Shown here: positions 1 to 15,366 of the stretch, piece after piece
Position numbering within the stretch: the first letter of the stretch is position 1
How the letters are laid out: every line of letters starts with the position of its first letter
Assembly: GCA_029255685.2 (NCBI GenBank)
Contig: CM055312.2
Span: 7,650,649-7,714,648 of the forward strand
Direction of reading: 5' to 3'
From: Silene conica
Taxonomy: Eukaryota; Streptophyta; Magnoliopsida; Caryophyllales; Caryophyllaceae
DNA: 64,000 nucleotides
Translations under genes and position numbers: made by a program
Notes under the pieces: model-generated
The model's database searches: none
Told to the model about the DNA's origin: nothing
Seen by the model: the letters and a program-made list of their open reading frames with translations, nothing else

Positions 1-89
1 GATGAAAAGTTCGAAAATCTTCAAATCATAGAGATTAACCGCTACCATGTTGTTTATCCTACCATAATAATAACTAGATTTCATGCCCG

Positions 90-350
90 GGCGTTGCCCG
101 GGTAATATCTTGACATGGTTTCAAAGTAATTATCGTAACAGTTAATCTTCTAAAAATACTTAGTATAATAGGCATTTATAGAGAATAATTCAAGTATGAT
201 TGTTTTTTATGGCTCATGTCAAGGCGTTGCCCGGGTAATATCTTGATATGGTTTCAAAGTAATTATCGTAACAGTTAATCTTCTAAAAATACTTATTATA
301 ATAGGCATATAAAGAGAATCATTCAAGTATGATAATTTATTATGGCTAAT
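90..350. repeat. Tandem duplication of Helitron 3'-terminal region (133-bp period, x2)
   Basis: The stretch beginning GGCGTTGCCCGGGTAATATC at about 90 recurs at about 223 with few changes. The inner copy has lost one hairpin arm, so only the outer copy keeps a complete stem plus CTAG. Confidence 0.75.
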
Positions 351-529
351 GAAACCTCAATGTATCATCATCAGTGGAACAATATGGAACGTTGAAAGTG
401 CATGAAATTCCAATGGAAATGGAAACATGTACCTTCGATTCTATGGTCTTGGAAAGACACTTACATATTACGCATCGCTGTCAAAATAATTTTTCCAATA
501 TTTCTAATATATGAAAATAGTTGAAGCTC

Positions 530-1540
530 GTACTCTTTTAACATTAACTCGTATTCTTTTACATTAGATCGTATTCTTTTTTACATTAGCACATATTCTT
601 ATTTTAATAGCTCATATTTTTATCTTATTAGCTTGTATACTTTTTACATTAGCTCGTATTCTTATCTTAATAGCTCATATTTTTATCTTATTATCCCGTA
701 TTTCTTTTATATTACCTGGTATTGTTTTTATATTAACCCATATTATTATATGCTCATATTTGTAAGTTCGTGATTCTCTTATATGCTCGTATGTTATTTT
801 TACATTAGCTCGTATTTTTATCTTAATAACTCGTATATTTTTTACATTAGCTCGTATTCTTAATTAGCTTAATAGCTCTATTAGGGTCGCATTCTTACGT
901 TAATAACTCGCGTTTTTATGTGCTCGTATTTTTTAGGTCCTGATTATCTTAAGTTCTTATTCCTTTAACATTAGCTCGTATTTCTTATATATTCGTATTT
1001 TGTAGCTCGTATTCTTTTAATTATACCTCGACATCTTAAGTGCTTATTATATTATGAAATTTGACGTCTTGCAAATTTGGTTCTATTTTTTTTAGCTTGA
1101 GAAGTGTTTCAATTAGCTCGTGTTTTCATATTATGTTTACATTAGCTTGTATTCTCATCTTAATATGTCGTATTCTTATGTTCTCGTATATTTAAGTTCG
1201 TGATCCTTTTAATCTCGTATTCGTATTCATTTGTGCTCATATTTTGAAGCTCGTCTTATCTTAATACCTCGTATTGTTTTTTCATTAGCTCGTATTCATT
1301 CGTGCTCGTATTTTAAAGTCCGTCTTATCTTAATAACTCGTATTGTTTTTACATTAGCCCGTATTCTTCGCTCAATGGCTCGTGTTTTTTTTATATTAGT
1401 TCGTATTCTTAGGTTAATAACTCGCATTCTTCTGTGCTCGTATTTTTTAGTTCGTGATTCTCTTAAACTCTTATTCTTTTTACATTTGCTCATATTCTTA
1501 TGTGTTCCTATTCTATAGCTCGTATTTTTAATTTACCTCA
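530..1540. repeat. Degenerate minisatellite with core AGCTCGTATTCTTAT
   Basis: About 1 kb of imperfect 18-40 bp units built from AGCTCGTATT, TTACATTAG and ATCTTAATA modules. The open frames seen here on both strands result from the repeat and do not look like genes. It lies inside the 74-4128 Helitron. Confidence 0.7.
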
Positions 1541-1689
1541 TAGACTTAATTGCTTAATATATTCATCAATACAACTATTTATGCTTTTAATTAAATAAGA
1601 GAGACTTAATATATTTATCATTACATCTATTTATACTTTTAATTAAATAAGAGAAGGGAAAAAATAAATTATACCATAACTCTATGTCT

Positions 1690-2110
1690 CTACGGTACCC
1701 AAAACTCTTAGTTTACAATCAATTTATTATTTAATTATCTTTTTTATTTATATACTTAATTTATTTAACTAAAGTATTAGCCAATGTAATTCTCTAAAAA
1801 CAATAATTATCCAACTAATATTTTATTATTATTTTATTATATTTTTAATTATGTACCTAATTTATTTAACAAAAGTAATATGAAATGAAATTGCTCTATA
1901 ACAATAGTCAATGAAATTAATTATTTTATTAACTAATTCAATAATTATCCAACTGATATTTTACTACTATTTAATTATCATTTTTTTATATACTTAATTT
2001 ATTTAATCAAAGTAATAGCTAAGGTAATCGATCTATAAATAATAATTATACAACTGATATTTTTTTACTATTTAATTATCTTTTTATTTATATAATTAAT
2101 TTATTTAACC
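1690..2110. repeat. AT-rich degenerate tandem units
   Basis: Repeated blocks containing AATAATTATCCAACTGATATT, then a T-rich tract, then ACTTAATTTATTTAACC. Units of roughly 150-240 bp recur and continue into the 980-bp duplication that follows. Confidence 0.6.
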
Positions 2111-3090
2111 GAAGTAATAGCCACTTAAAGTGTTCTAAAACAATAGTCAATGAAATCAATTATTTTATTAACTAATTCAATAATTATCCAACTGATATTT
2201 TAATACTATTTAATTATCGTTTTTTATATACTTAATTTATTTAACCAAAGTAATAGTCAATGTAATTACTCTAAAAACAATAATTATCCAATTGATATTT
2301 TATTACTATTTAATTATCTTTTTTTTTATATACTTAATTTATTTAACCAAAATAATTGCCAATGAAATTGCTCTAAAACAATAACCAATGAAATCGCTTG
2401 AAAAGTTCCTCTCTTAACTATAATTATTATTAATTATTAAAACTTATTATTGTTGTTAGAAGAATAATTGGAAGCATGGAACAACTACAATTCTATAGAA
2501 GCACACAATCATCAATATGTCTTACTTGTGACGAATATTTGTGACGGATATATTCGTCACAAGTTTGTAACGGATCAAGTATCACCCACATGATAGATAA
2601 GATAAAAAAAGTAAAATGCATCGAGAATCACAAAAAAAAATTGTCTTTATTTTGGAATGTGGGTTTTATTTGACGCGTCACAAGTTTTTGATGGAAGTTT
2701 ATAACTTTTTATAAAAATAAATTAATGAAAAATACAAAAATAGGAGACGTCCTAATCCTAAATTTTACTACCTAAACACAAATAATTTACACAAATTCAA
2801 TCTTGCAAAAAAAAAAAAAAAATTACACAAATCCAAACACAAGTTTGGTACATATAATCAATTTAAGAGTTCTCTTAGAATTCTAATCCTAAAATTAACT
2901 ATATCTTTTTATAAGTCCCGCAAATTCTAGTAATGAGTTAGTTGTTATTCGTAAATAATTCTAACTACACAAATTCTATCTCAATGACTTAATTAATAAA
3001 TACTCGTATATGCAAACTCTTACTTTTTATTTTTATTTTTTATTTATACATATAAATTATTCAACAAAAATAATAGCCAATTAAATCGCT
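2111..3090. repeat. 980-bp tandem duplication, copy 1
   Basis: Copy 1 starts GAAGTAATAGCCACTTAAAG at 2111 and ends TTAAATCGCT at 3090, where copy 2 begins directly. The copies differ by only a few substitutions and small A/T-run length changes, so the duplication is recent. Each copy holds an inverted repeat with 13-bp arms (CTTGTGACGAATA, 2525-2537 and 2551-2563). Confidence 0.85.
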
Positions 3091-4070
3091 GAAGTAATAG
3101 CCACTTAAAGTGTTCTAAAACAATAGTCAATGAAATCAATTATTTTATTAACTAATTCAATAATTATCCAACTGATATTTTAATACTATTTAATTATCGT
3201 TTTTTATATACTTAATTTATTTAACCAAAGTAATAGTCAATGTAATTACTCTAAAAACAATAATTATCCAATTGATATTTTATTACTATTTAATTATCTT
3301 TTTTTTATATACTTAATTTATTTAACCAAAATAATTGCCAATGAAATTGCTCTAAAACAATAACCAATGAAATCGCTTGAAAAGTTCCTCTCTTAACTAT
3401 AATTATTATTAATTATTAAAACTTATTATTGTTGTTAGAAGAATAATTGGAAGCATGGAACAACTACAATTCTATAGAAGCACACAATCATCAATATGTC
3501 TTACTTGTGACGAATATTTGTGACGGATATATTCGTCACAAGTTTGTAACGGATCAAGTATCACCCACATGATAGATAAGATAAAAAAAGTAAAATGCAT
3601 CGAGAATCACAAAAAAAAATTGTCTTTATTTTGGAATGTGGGTTTTATTTGACGCGTCACAAGTTTTTGATGGAAGTTTATAACTTTTTATAAAAATAAA
3701 TTAATGAAAAATACAAAAATAGGAGACGTCCTAATCCTAAATTTTACTACCTAAACACAAATAATTTACACAAATTCAATCTTGCAAAAAAAAAAAAAAA
3801 AATTACACAAATCCAAACACAAGTTTGGTACATATAATCAATTTAAGAGTTCTCTTAGAATTCTAATCCTAAAATTAACTATATCTTTTTATAAGTCCCG
3901 CAAATTCTAGTAATGAGTTAGTTGTTATTCGTAAATAATTCTAACTACACAAATTCTATCTCAATGACTTAATTAATAAATACTCGTATATGCAAACTCT
4001 TACTTTTTATTTTTATTTTTTATTTATACATTTAAATTATTCAACAAAAATAATAGCCAATTAAATCGCT
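3091..4070. repeat. 980-bp tandem duplication, copy 2
   Basis: Same length as copy 1 at an offset of exactly 980 bp, from GAAGTAATAG at 3091 to TTAAATCGCT at 4070. The Helitron 5'-terminal sequence follows. The junction has no obvious microhomology beyond the shared ATCGCT. Confidence 0.85.
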
Positions 4071-4128
4071 CTAAAACAATAACCAATGAAATCGCTTTAA
4101 AAGTTCCTCCTTTAAGTATATATATTGA

Positions 4129-4475
4129 TTGATTGATTGTATCATTCACTGATAGAATATTAGTAAATATATAAATTATTTACGTAATCTTAGTTACCTA
4201 CCTTAGTTGGTTTGTAGAATATATTAGTTCCTAATTAGTAGCTAACCTCCCTAATTAGTAGCTAACCATCTCTTGTATATATCTTATGATATTGTTAATA
4301 AGACTCACCGATTGCATTCCTTTATTCACCGAGGAGGAAATGGGAAATCAAAAGATCTGTAACTAAGTTCATCGTTACAGATTCCAGTCAATTGAAGTGT
4401 TCCCGAGACATCGATTGATCTCCTGAACTTCAACATTTAGGGCTGGATTAGTGATCTTTCATCTTCTAACCTGGG
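4129..4475. other. Intergenic, upstream of exonuclease-like ORF
   Basis: About 350 bp between the Helitron 5' end and the TATA-like motif of the next ORF. No coding sequence or recognised repeat. It contains a short direct duplication of TAATTAGTAGCTAAC at about 4232-4267. Confidence 0.5.
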
Positions 4476-4484
4476 CTATATATA
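4476..4484 (+). promoter_or_regulatory. TATA-like box of the exonuclease-like ORF
   Basis: CTATATATA lies 82 bp upstream of the chosen ATG at 4566, a reasonable distance for a plant core promoter with a short 5' UTR. Prediction from sequence only. Confidence 0.4.
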
Positions 4485-4565
4485 CGGGCCAAGTTGTTAA
4501 TTATCTTAATTATCTTTCGTACTACTTCTATAGTTCTATACACAAATTCTCTTTTAAGACGGAAG

Positions 4566-5195
4566 ATGATACCCGCACAGTTCATTAACAAAACTGGGAA
4601 TTATAATGTCATGATTAACGGTACCACAGTTTCAGTGAAATTGGCAGATTCCACAGCTGCTGTCGATCAGTTTCTGACGGAGATCAGTGGCTCGAGTATG
4701 AACGATGTTGTAGGCTTAGATCATAAGAGAACTGTTAAGTCTAATGGCTCAGCCATCAGAATGTATGGACTATTGGTCGTATGCGGAGGACCGAGTGGCA
4801 AGTGTCTTATTATCAACCTGGACTACCTTGCTTATGTAGTTCCTGAATCGTTAAAAAAGTACCTAAAGAATCCAGATAAATGCTTTGTTAAAGCCCACGC
4901 ATTATCCTCTATAACTCATGAAGTCGGAAGTTATTTTTGCAAGCGTATCGAAGTTGGTGAGTTGGCCGCTAGGGTGCTTAATAAACCCGATCTCTATGGC
5001 TTAAGTGTGGCGGAGATTGCCAAAGAAGTTGGGGTTCCTATTGAGGATGTAAAAGGGTCAAGTAGTCATGATCCTAAAACAATTCAGCTTGACCAAAAGT
5101 TTCCAACGGTTCTGACATCGGAACAGGTGAAGATGGCCGTCGTTAATGCCTATACATGCTACAAGATTGGTGTTAAGCTACTTTATTCCCGTTAG
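4566..5195 (+). CDS. WRN/RNase D-like 3'-5' exonuclease-fold protein, catalytic residues lost
   Basis: An uninterrupted 209-codon ORF. The ATG at 4566 is the first in frame; the open frame extends upstream only through non-ATG codons. Spacing and flanking residues resemble the plant Werner-type DEDD exonuclease domain. VVGLDHK (residues 48-54) sits where Exo I VGLDxEW belongs, followed by a strand ending LIINLD, the segment VPESLKKYLKNP (92-103), FVKAHALSSITHEV (107-120) at Exo II, GELAARVL (131-138), and VKMAVVNAYTCYKIGVKL (188-205) at Exo III. Family members use four acidic residues. Here the Exo I D52 remains, but its partner is K54, the Exo II acid is missing and the Exo III acid is N194. 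If expressed, the protein is probably inactive as a nuclease. No intron is needed. It could also be a decaying paralogue that has not yet gained a stop. The fold call rests on motif order alone. Confidence 0.6.
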   Translation: MIPAQFINKTGNYNVMINGTTVSVKLADSTAAVDQFLTEISGSSMNDVVGLDHKRTVKSNGSAIRMYGLLVVCGGPSGKCLIINLDYLAYVVPESLKKYLKNPDKCFVKAHALSSITHEVGSYFCKRIEVGELAARVLNKPDLYGLSVAEIAKEVGVPIEDVKGSSSHDPKTIQLDQKFPTVLTSEQVKMAVVNAYTCYKIGVKLLYSR

Positions 5196-6421
5196 CTGAT
5201 TGTCGTATGCGATGGCATGGATGCTGAATTCATACTTTCTTGTCATTGATTTTCATATGGCTCGAGTTTGTCATTCGTCTATTTGCTCATTGCTCGTTGC
5301 TTGTTGTTTTCCTTTTGTTCAATGCTATCTATCTTTGCTGTTTGTATTAATTTCTTTTATTTTCATTCTGGTAAATCAAGGGTCCTGTTCTGTTTTATTT
5401 TGTTCTACGATGAATTCAGCACTTCCTCAAAGTACCTCAAAGTATTGTGATTGTGTCGTCTTAAGTGAGAATTTGTACGATGAATTATCCTATTTATACC
5501 TATTACGTGTTCCTAACTCTAAAGAGTGTTTGAAAAATTGCAAAAGCGAAACTTGCCCTAATAAATTAGTTCGTTGAAAGAGGAGTTCCCTATACATTCA
5601 AGAGCTCGCGGGTACAGTTGAAGCAGACATACCTAGTACAGCTTACGCAGCTAGAACTCTTTAGTAATTGGAAAAGAGGACTCAAGTCCACAAAGATAGG
5701 TGAAACCATGGGTTCCAGGGAGATCCTAGTACGCTTACGGATTTGTCCTACTCGTATTTTGTTTTTGTGAAAAAAGGCTGGTGTAGTGTGTACCCATACG
5801 AAAAGGTGCAAGCATGATATCGTTTCTTGTTTGCGGTCCTTGTTCAGTGTTAAGAAGCGTGGAGGTCAATATGGTACTGGGATTGTTGGCACTACCCGGG
5901 AAGGTATTAGCCGTGTTTTTTATGCCGGCAATGCTAGGGCTGATCGTGTTATTGGAAATTCTGCCCAAAGAGGAACGTCGGTTTATTCTTTGAGGTGAAG
6001 GATGCTTGAAGCTTAGAATCGTTGTTTTTGTTGTTATGTGTTGATGCTGTTATCAGTGTATGTGTAGATGTTAGGAGTAAGCTGCATTAGTGGCACCGGG
6101 ATTGGTTGTCACTGCCCAGTGTTGAGATAGAACAGTATCTGTATTTCGATCACGGGGGTCTGTCCGGAAATCAACAGCATGAACATCATAAACAAAAACG
6201 ATTTTTTCGATGACTTAAATGTCTCAAAGAAAAACCATCCAAATCATTGTTACATGAAATTTCAACTCATCATAATACTTCCAAGACTTCGAAACTAAGA
6301 GTCTAACAAAGGAGTAAACGAATGCTGCTAGGTATTACAAAAAAAAGTCTCAGATAGATTAAAGAGCCAGCACCAACGTAACATTCGTGAAGCCGAGTAA
6401 GAGGCAATGTCTCGAGGCTCC
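5196..6421. other. Intergenic region, no recognised gene
   Basis: Two short plus-strand open frames occur. One ends at 5577 with a cysteine-containing tail (CLKNCKSETCPNKLVR). The other, 5786-5998, includes RGGQYGTGIVGTTREGISRV. Neither matches a family I know. Mixed base composition and the lack of obvious repeats make an old gene remnant possible, but I cannot support a product. The 3' flank of RPS14 occupies the last 100 bp or so. Confidence 0.4.
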
Positions 6422-9870
<3,449 letters not shown>

Positions 9871-10160
9871 TATCGCAAATTGATCGAAGATCCGATTGTT
9901 CTCTCTCTACAAAAATTGCGAGTTTGTGAAGTTTTTTTGAGTGTGTGAAATATATTGGACTGCTGAAATTAGGGTTTTGTTAGAGTGTTAGGGTTTTGTT
10001 GTATTCGCCTTGAACGGGTCGAGATATTATTCGGGTTGGACTTTTCAGAAGATGGGAGATAAATGGCTCATGATGGGTAATTGGGTATATGGTTCACTTA
10101 GGAAGGAGGTTGGGCCTCGAGTAAAAAAAAATATTTACGGATTGGATCTATTCGGAAAAG
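9871..10160 (-). promoter_or_regulatory. RPS14 5' UTR and promoter with telo boxes and site II
   Basis: Two AAACCCTAA telo boxes on the minus strand (9969-9977 and 9988-9996) lie about 100-125 bp upstream of the ATG. A TGGGCC site II element is at 10111-10116. This pairing is typical of plant ribosomal-protein and other growth-linked genes; telo boxes are recognised by Pur-alpha/TRB-type factors and site II by TCP factors. No TATA box is evident, as is common for this class. The short 5' UTR just upstream of ATG is CT/GA-rich. Confidence 0.75.
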
Positions 10161-10527
10161 GAAAATAAAATTTTAAAATCTCCTATTCCATATTTTCTTC
10201 CCTATTTCCTAAAACGGATTATTTAGATTTTCTTAACCTTTCCTATTTTAAAAACTTTTATTCTTATTTTATTCATTTTTCTCCTATTATTAAATCTCAC
10301 CCAACTTTTTTACTCCTATTTTATTCCTTTTTAATACTTGTGGCCCTATAATTTCTTATTTAATTCATAATTATTCATCATCTCTCCTATCATCAAACCC
10401 CACCCAATTTTTTACACTTATTTTATTCTCCACCTTAATATTTTTGTCAAACACAAAGGGGAATAAAATATGGAATAGGAGGGAATATCATTCGGTTGAA
10501 TATTAGATTTTTTTTTTTAAGTTTTAA
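10161..10527. other. AT-rich intergenic stretch
   Basis: Contains imperfect inverted copies of CTCCTATTCCATATTTTCTT (about 10181-10200) and ATATGGAATAGGAG (about 10467-10483), so it may be a small MITE. No target-site duplication could be defined. Confidence 0.4.
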
Positions 10528-11138
10528 GGGGCGTTTGGTTGGGGTCTATAAGAAAGAAAAAGGGAAATAAAGTTACTCATTCCCTTACCCTTAATCCATC
10601 TAATTCTTTACTCCCACCCCGGTATGAGATTTCATTACCCTTGTTACCCTTCAACCACTCTTTTCATCTACCACCACACTTACAATTACCACCACAATAT
10701 CCACCACCAAACCACCACCATGATGCCGCCGTCACCATCACTGCCATGGCACCCCATCATCATCACCGTTGTGACCACCGTCACCGCCATGACATCTTTA
10801 CCACCACCGCTGACACCCCCACCATCAACACCGTCATGACCATCACCGCCACCATCACCACCGCCGCCATGACACCCCACACCGCCACCACTGCCATGGC
10901 ACCCCATCACCGCCACCACCGCCATGACACCTTCACCTCCACCACCGCCATGCATGCCACCTATGTCACCATCACTGTCGCCAGTAGATAAGTGGTTGTT
11001 TGTGGTGGTGTGAGTTGACCATTAGTTCTCTTTCTTGGGGTAACCAAACAACCAATTAAGTTTTAGATAATCTCTTTCCTTTCCCCCTCTTACCCTTTCT
11101 TATTTTCTTTTCTTTCCATTTCTCTAACCAAACACCCC
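10528..11138. mobile_element. Putative MITE with GGGGYGTTTGGTT terminal repeats
   Basis: The left end GGGGCGTTTGGTT is matched by AACCAAACACCCC at the right end, giving a 13-bp imperfect terminal inverted repeat over about 611 bp. The interior has a (CAC/ACC)n-type array with CCGCCATGACACC blocks at 10670-10985, which creates spurious His/Pro/Thr-rich frames. No transposase and no convincing target-site duplication, so the superfamily is undecided. Confidence 0.5.
10670..10985. repeat. GC-rich trinucleotide (CAC/ACC) minisatellite
   Basis: Period-3 array with repeated ACCGCCATGACACC and CACCACC blocks. It stays open in several frames on both strands because of the period, not selection. Base composition contrasts sharply with its AT-rich surroundings. 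Confidence 0.8.
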
Positions 11139-11145
11139 CTATATA

Positions 11146-11896
11146 AATACTTTTTACATAGGGTCGTACTTTTTCACATACGGATTTTATTTTTTGCATA
11201 CCCTTTTTATTACTTTACCCTTGTCATTTTTTCCACCTCCCTCCAAACCAATTACCTAGCAATTTAACACCCCTTCCTTGATTCCTTCCCACCCACCGGC
11301 TCATCCTCCCTCCATCATATCGTCCCTGCTCCAGCGGGTACAAGAGGTGGAAGAAGATGCACAAAATGGTCTAAGAAGTTCGCAGCGTTGTACATAAAGT
11401 TGGCTGCAAAATTGAATATCCATATTTCATACAAAATTCTTTATTTTCATGCTTCATATATACTGGATTTTATATGAAAATAGTACCTTTTACTGAAAAA
11501 TTTTGTATAATATATTTGGAACCTCAGTTTTATGGTTTGTTATAACAATATTTCATCGGATTTTTACTCCATAGTTTTGATTGGAGACTGATGAGAAATA
11601 CTATATTTGTACTATAGTTATTGGAACTCCGACTCAAATGGGAAAGAATTTGAAGAATGGAAAGTAGCGAAGTGGCCAGCTACGTACAGTAGGTTGTTGT
11701 CAAAGCCATGGATACGAAGATTTGGTTGGTAAACAATGGTGGAGTTGGGTCCGTTGTTGAAGTCGTTGGAGTTGGGAAAAAAGGGTTAATTTTCTTACTT
11801 TAGGTATAAGGGGTATTAGATGGAAAATTAATGAAAAAAAATGTATGTGAAAGAGTAAAACTCTTATGTGAAAAAAGTAATTCCGTTTAAATATGG
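11146..11896. mobile_element. Possible MITE with long imperfect terminal repeats
   Basis: The left end has ATACTTTTTACATAGGG and TACTTTTTCACATACG. The reverse complement of the right end has TTACTTTTTTCACATAAG and TACTCTTTCACATACA, giving similar 40-50 bp termini in inverted orientation. No coding capacity. Could be a MULE-type or other MITE. Confidence 0.4.
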
Positions 11897-11984
11897 TATA
11901 CTTAGTATGTTTTGAATCGTTCATAACTAAGGATCAACTCTTTGGTGTTTAAACCAATATCATGAGCACGAGACTCACTTAAAA

Positions 11985-12830
11985 GGGGGAGGGGTGAATT
12001 AGGTTACCTTTTAAAAAAAATTATTACTTATATACGATGAAATATACGTAAAAGCTAATGAGTACAAACTTGAGACACTTAATGAATGATAAGTTTACAA
12101 GAGTTACAACAGGTACAAGTAATAGTACGAGTGACTGTTGCACAGTACTGGCAGCGAGAATATAAACACAAATGCGAAGGATGAATAAAGATAAGAGCAA
12201 ATGATTAAACAAACGATGTTTAAAAATTGGTTTAGCTCCTACTCCGGAATCTACGTTCAACCGTTATTTTTTTACTTGTTTAGATAGTTATTCAACCTTA
12301 ACTAAACCCCTCACAATGAAAACAACTCGTCAACCTACTCCGATTGCATTTGCTTAAAGCTATTCCGCTTCAAGACTTTGACTCAAACTTAAAGCTACGC
12401 CGCTTCAAGAATTTTAAGGTTCTATCTCTTTGGTTTACATAATCACAATCTCAAAGGTTAACTTAAGAACATGGAGATTACAATTAAAATCTAAATACGA
12501 TAATCATTGAATATACTATTAAGCAATAGTAACGCGGACTGATACTTGGAGATAATAGCTTTAAAAAAACAAACGAAGAGTACTTTTGAAATACAGAAAA
12601 ACAGTTTTGTAAATATTTGAAGGACAAAGCTTTAAATGCTGGAAATGATTTGCAAATATTTTATAATTAATGTTCTAAAAGTCTTAACAATAAATGAATA
12701 TAAGAGTTCCTTTTATAATGAGAAAACCTTGTAAGGGATTAACCCTATATACATGTTTTATACAAATTCGTCATATATTTATCTAATGCAGAAGTCAATC
12801 CGCTGACATGACATCTCACTTTTCAAGTTA
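11985..12830. repeat. Dispersed repeat, copy A
   Basis: Similar over its length to 31408-32260 in the same orientation. Shared blocks include GACTGTTGCACA, ACTGGCAGCGAGA, CAACCGTTATTTT and ACAATGAAAACAACTCG. It starts with a G-rich GGGGTGAATTAGGT motif. No open frame. Probably a non-coding retroelement or transposon fragment of unidentified family. Confidence 0.7.
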
Positions 12831-13657
12831 AAGTTGAGGTGTTAGTCTATTAAATCACTTGAAAAACAAAAATACCTTGAAAGAATAAAAAAACGTGCAA
12901 TAATAAATGGCAGAATATGACATATGGAAGACGGAATATTCCATTTCAACTAGAAATTTGATAGGGTATGCTAAAATTATGGAGATTCCTTCAAATTTGA
13001 TAAGCGACATGCTAAAATCATGGAAATAATCTTTGCGTTATTTATATGTGTAAACTAAACATAAATATATTTTAGCCAATTCAAGATATACTCGGTAGAA
13101 ATTAGGTCTTCCATTTTATATTTCGTAAAATAATTGACTCAAAAATGATATGAATACTACGAATCAAACAATTGAAACGGGTTGTTTATTCTTAAAAAAT
13201 ATATGTCGGACTAAATTAGTTTTGCTCGGTTTATACACTAATATGTGCGCAATAATTTACTAGATAGTCGCACGCAATAATTGTTGTTTGCTATAAACAT
13301 CTTTAGTAAGTATATTCAAATTTACGTTTTTAACCCAACTATTCGTTTACTAATTACGTCTGAACAGATTATTTACGTTTGGCCTTTATTGTACGATATG
13401 TAATATATAACTTTATTTTTTTTACTATTTTACATATTTTAAAAATGTGCAATATGTAATTAGACGTGTACTAATTTTCTTAGAAGTCGATCATCTGAAT
13501 GAACAAAATATATGATTGCTCATGTATACCGATATATGTGATAATCAATTCAAAATAATTTATCCGTAAATAATTAATCTGTTCATCTTTGATAATATTA
13601 CTATATTTATCTAAAATTCCAAAAACAGACCCGTGAAGTTCACGGGTTACAACCTAG
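12831..13657 (+). mobile_element. Helitron 3' part (5' end not located)
   Basis: A Helitron 3' end on the plus strand: hairpin CCCGTGAAGTTCACGGG at 13630-13646, a 7-nt spacer, CTAG at 13654-13657, then T. The 5' end could not be recognised. The left coordinate is only where similarity to the dispersed repeat fades and is a guess. AT-rich and non-coding. Confidence 0.45.
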
Positions 13658-14871
13658 TTTTTATATACAAAGGCTGTTGTTAGTGTGTATTTCTTTTTCA
13701 AATATTAAGAAAAATATTTCTTGTTTGTAAGACTCAAGGAGCCGCCCTTTTCAAGAGGAGTGTTCTCCATAAATTTTATAAGAACTCACAGTTTTTGCCA
13801 AAAGAGGAAAAAGCAAACAATTCATTAGTAAAAATTCATTTGCTTAAATTAGATTGTTATCTTTGAATATGCTTGCAAGAATATTTTTTTTGTTCTCATT
13901 TGTTATTCAGTTTTGAAAAGAGTATCTTTTAAAAGACAATGAAACTAAGCTTAAAAAAAATCTTTGAACACTTGTGAATTTTTCCTAAATATCTTCATAC
14001 GGTAGTACAAGAAACCACGGTTGCAACAATCCAGAAGACTGTTGCATACGTTTTGCAATTACTTATGCTTAAGAGGATATGTTTAACTACCACGTTTACA
14101 ACATTATCATGGTCTTGAGATTTTCTTGACTTGTCATCATCTTGATCATGTTGTTCATTTGATTATCTCACGACATCCATTTTGATTATCACATTTTTAT
14201 CAACCAATTTGCATAATACCTTTGTTAATCAATTTCACTAAGAGACAAATATTATGCAACAATGTAACTTGACATCATCAACGAAATGTGTTCTAACACA
14301 ATGCAAATTAGTGTTGGTGAGTCGAGTTAAGTTGAGGAGGTGTTTGGTAAGGTGTGATGATTTGTGTGGAGTTGTTATTTGGTAATTTGAAATAATGGTT
14401 ATTAGCAACGGTGGTGGTGGCGAAAATGAAAAAAAAAAAACAGTTTAGCTAGGGTTTTGGTTCAACTAAGGTGAGACGAAAATTCCATGGTGGTGCAAAG
14501 AAAACTAGGTAAAAGTTATTGGTGATGTAACAACTGTGACGTTGGCTGATAATTAATCGTCATAGATGAAAAAGAAGGACTAACGACAGTTTAAGACATT
14601 ACAGTATGCAATATGCATATATGATATATAGTTTAACACGACTCTATTTCCTGAATTTGTGTTGGATATAGATTGTAGAGTCTAACCAGGATAAGAGATT
14701 ATTCAAAAAACATCTCAATCGATGTCAAAAGATCCGCCAGCAAGTCCCCACAACAATGAAATATGGATACACATGCTTTTTGATTGTACAAACTAAGGGA
14801 AACAACTATAGGAAGGCCATCTTTTTTGAAAGGTTTGTAGAAAATTTATCATGAGTTTCCTTCAAGTCACC
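13658..14871. other. Non-coding sequence, partly related to 32.3-32.7 kb
   Basis: Scattered similarity to the part downstream of repeat copy B, ending near TGTGTTCTAACACAATG (14287) against AGTGTTTTAACACAACG (32668). The downstream part of the dispersed repeat therefore seems to continue here, interrupted by the Helitron end at 13657. The last 570 bp show nothing recognisable. Confidence 0.4.
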
Positions 14872-14874
14872 TTA

Positions 14875-14890
14875 GACCATCTCCAACCAT
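14875..14890 (+). repeat. Harbinger left terminal inverted repeat
   Basis: GACCATCTCCAACCAT directly follows TTA. It matches the opposite end GAGCATCTCCAATCCAT apart from one substitution and one indel. Confidence 0.75.
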
Positions 14891-15366
14891 ACACCATACT
14901 CCTCCTCATCTCACTCTCTCTAATCACTTCTTACTCCTCCACCTAATTATTCCTCAACTTTTCAATTTACAACCAAAATATTCCTCCAACAATAATTTAC
15001 ACTTATTCCTCATTACTCTCTTTCATCATTTATCTCTCTTACTTTAACCTACCCCACACATTTTTTACATCAAACAATTATTTTTGTAATTTGTTCGGGT
15101 TTTCAACTCGATAGTTATTCGATTTCGATTTGTTTCTAAGACAATTTCAAAAATAAAAAAGACACAACATTTAAAATATGTAATTAATTTACGGGACAGA
15201 CCACAATTACGAAAATTAAAACGTTCTAACAGTACTTTTAATAAGCAAATTATTGAATAATGACCTAAACAAAACACGAAGTACGACCGTTACAATAATA
15301 GAAAATATTAGTACACAACAACGACATGGTACATAAACATATTGTTGTCGGTGCGAATCATCGTCA

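Larger units (their letters stand above)
74..4128 (-). mobile_element. Non-autonomous Helitron, about 4.05 kb
   Basis: Both ends fit Helitron rules on the minus strand. The 5' end begins TCAATATATATACTTAAAGG at 4128 and is preceded by A. The 3' end has a GC-rich hairpin (CCCGGGC arms, 86-102), an 8-nt spacer and CTAG at 74-77, with T next to it outside the element. I see no Rep/helicase coding sequence, so it would depend on an autonomous relative. The interior is AT-rich and full of degenerate tandem repeats, including a 980-bp duplication. A second, degraded copy of the 3'-terminal region lies about 133 bp inside the end. The boundaries are inferred from terminal motifs only. Confidence 0.65.

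Noticed and set aside
1231-1518. 95-codon open frame on plus strand (and one on minus)
   Set aside because: Lies entirely in the AGCTCGTATT minisatellite; low-complexity product with no domain.
10539-10991. 150-codon His/Pro/Thr-rich frame
   Set aside because: Generated by the period-3 CAC/ACC array inside a putative MITE; open on the opposite strand as well.
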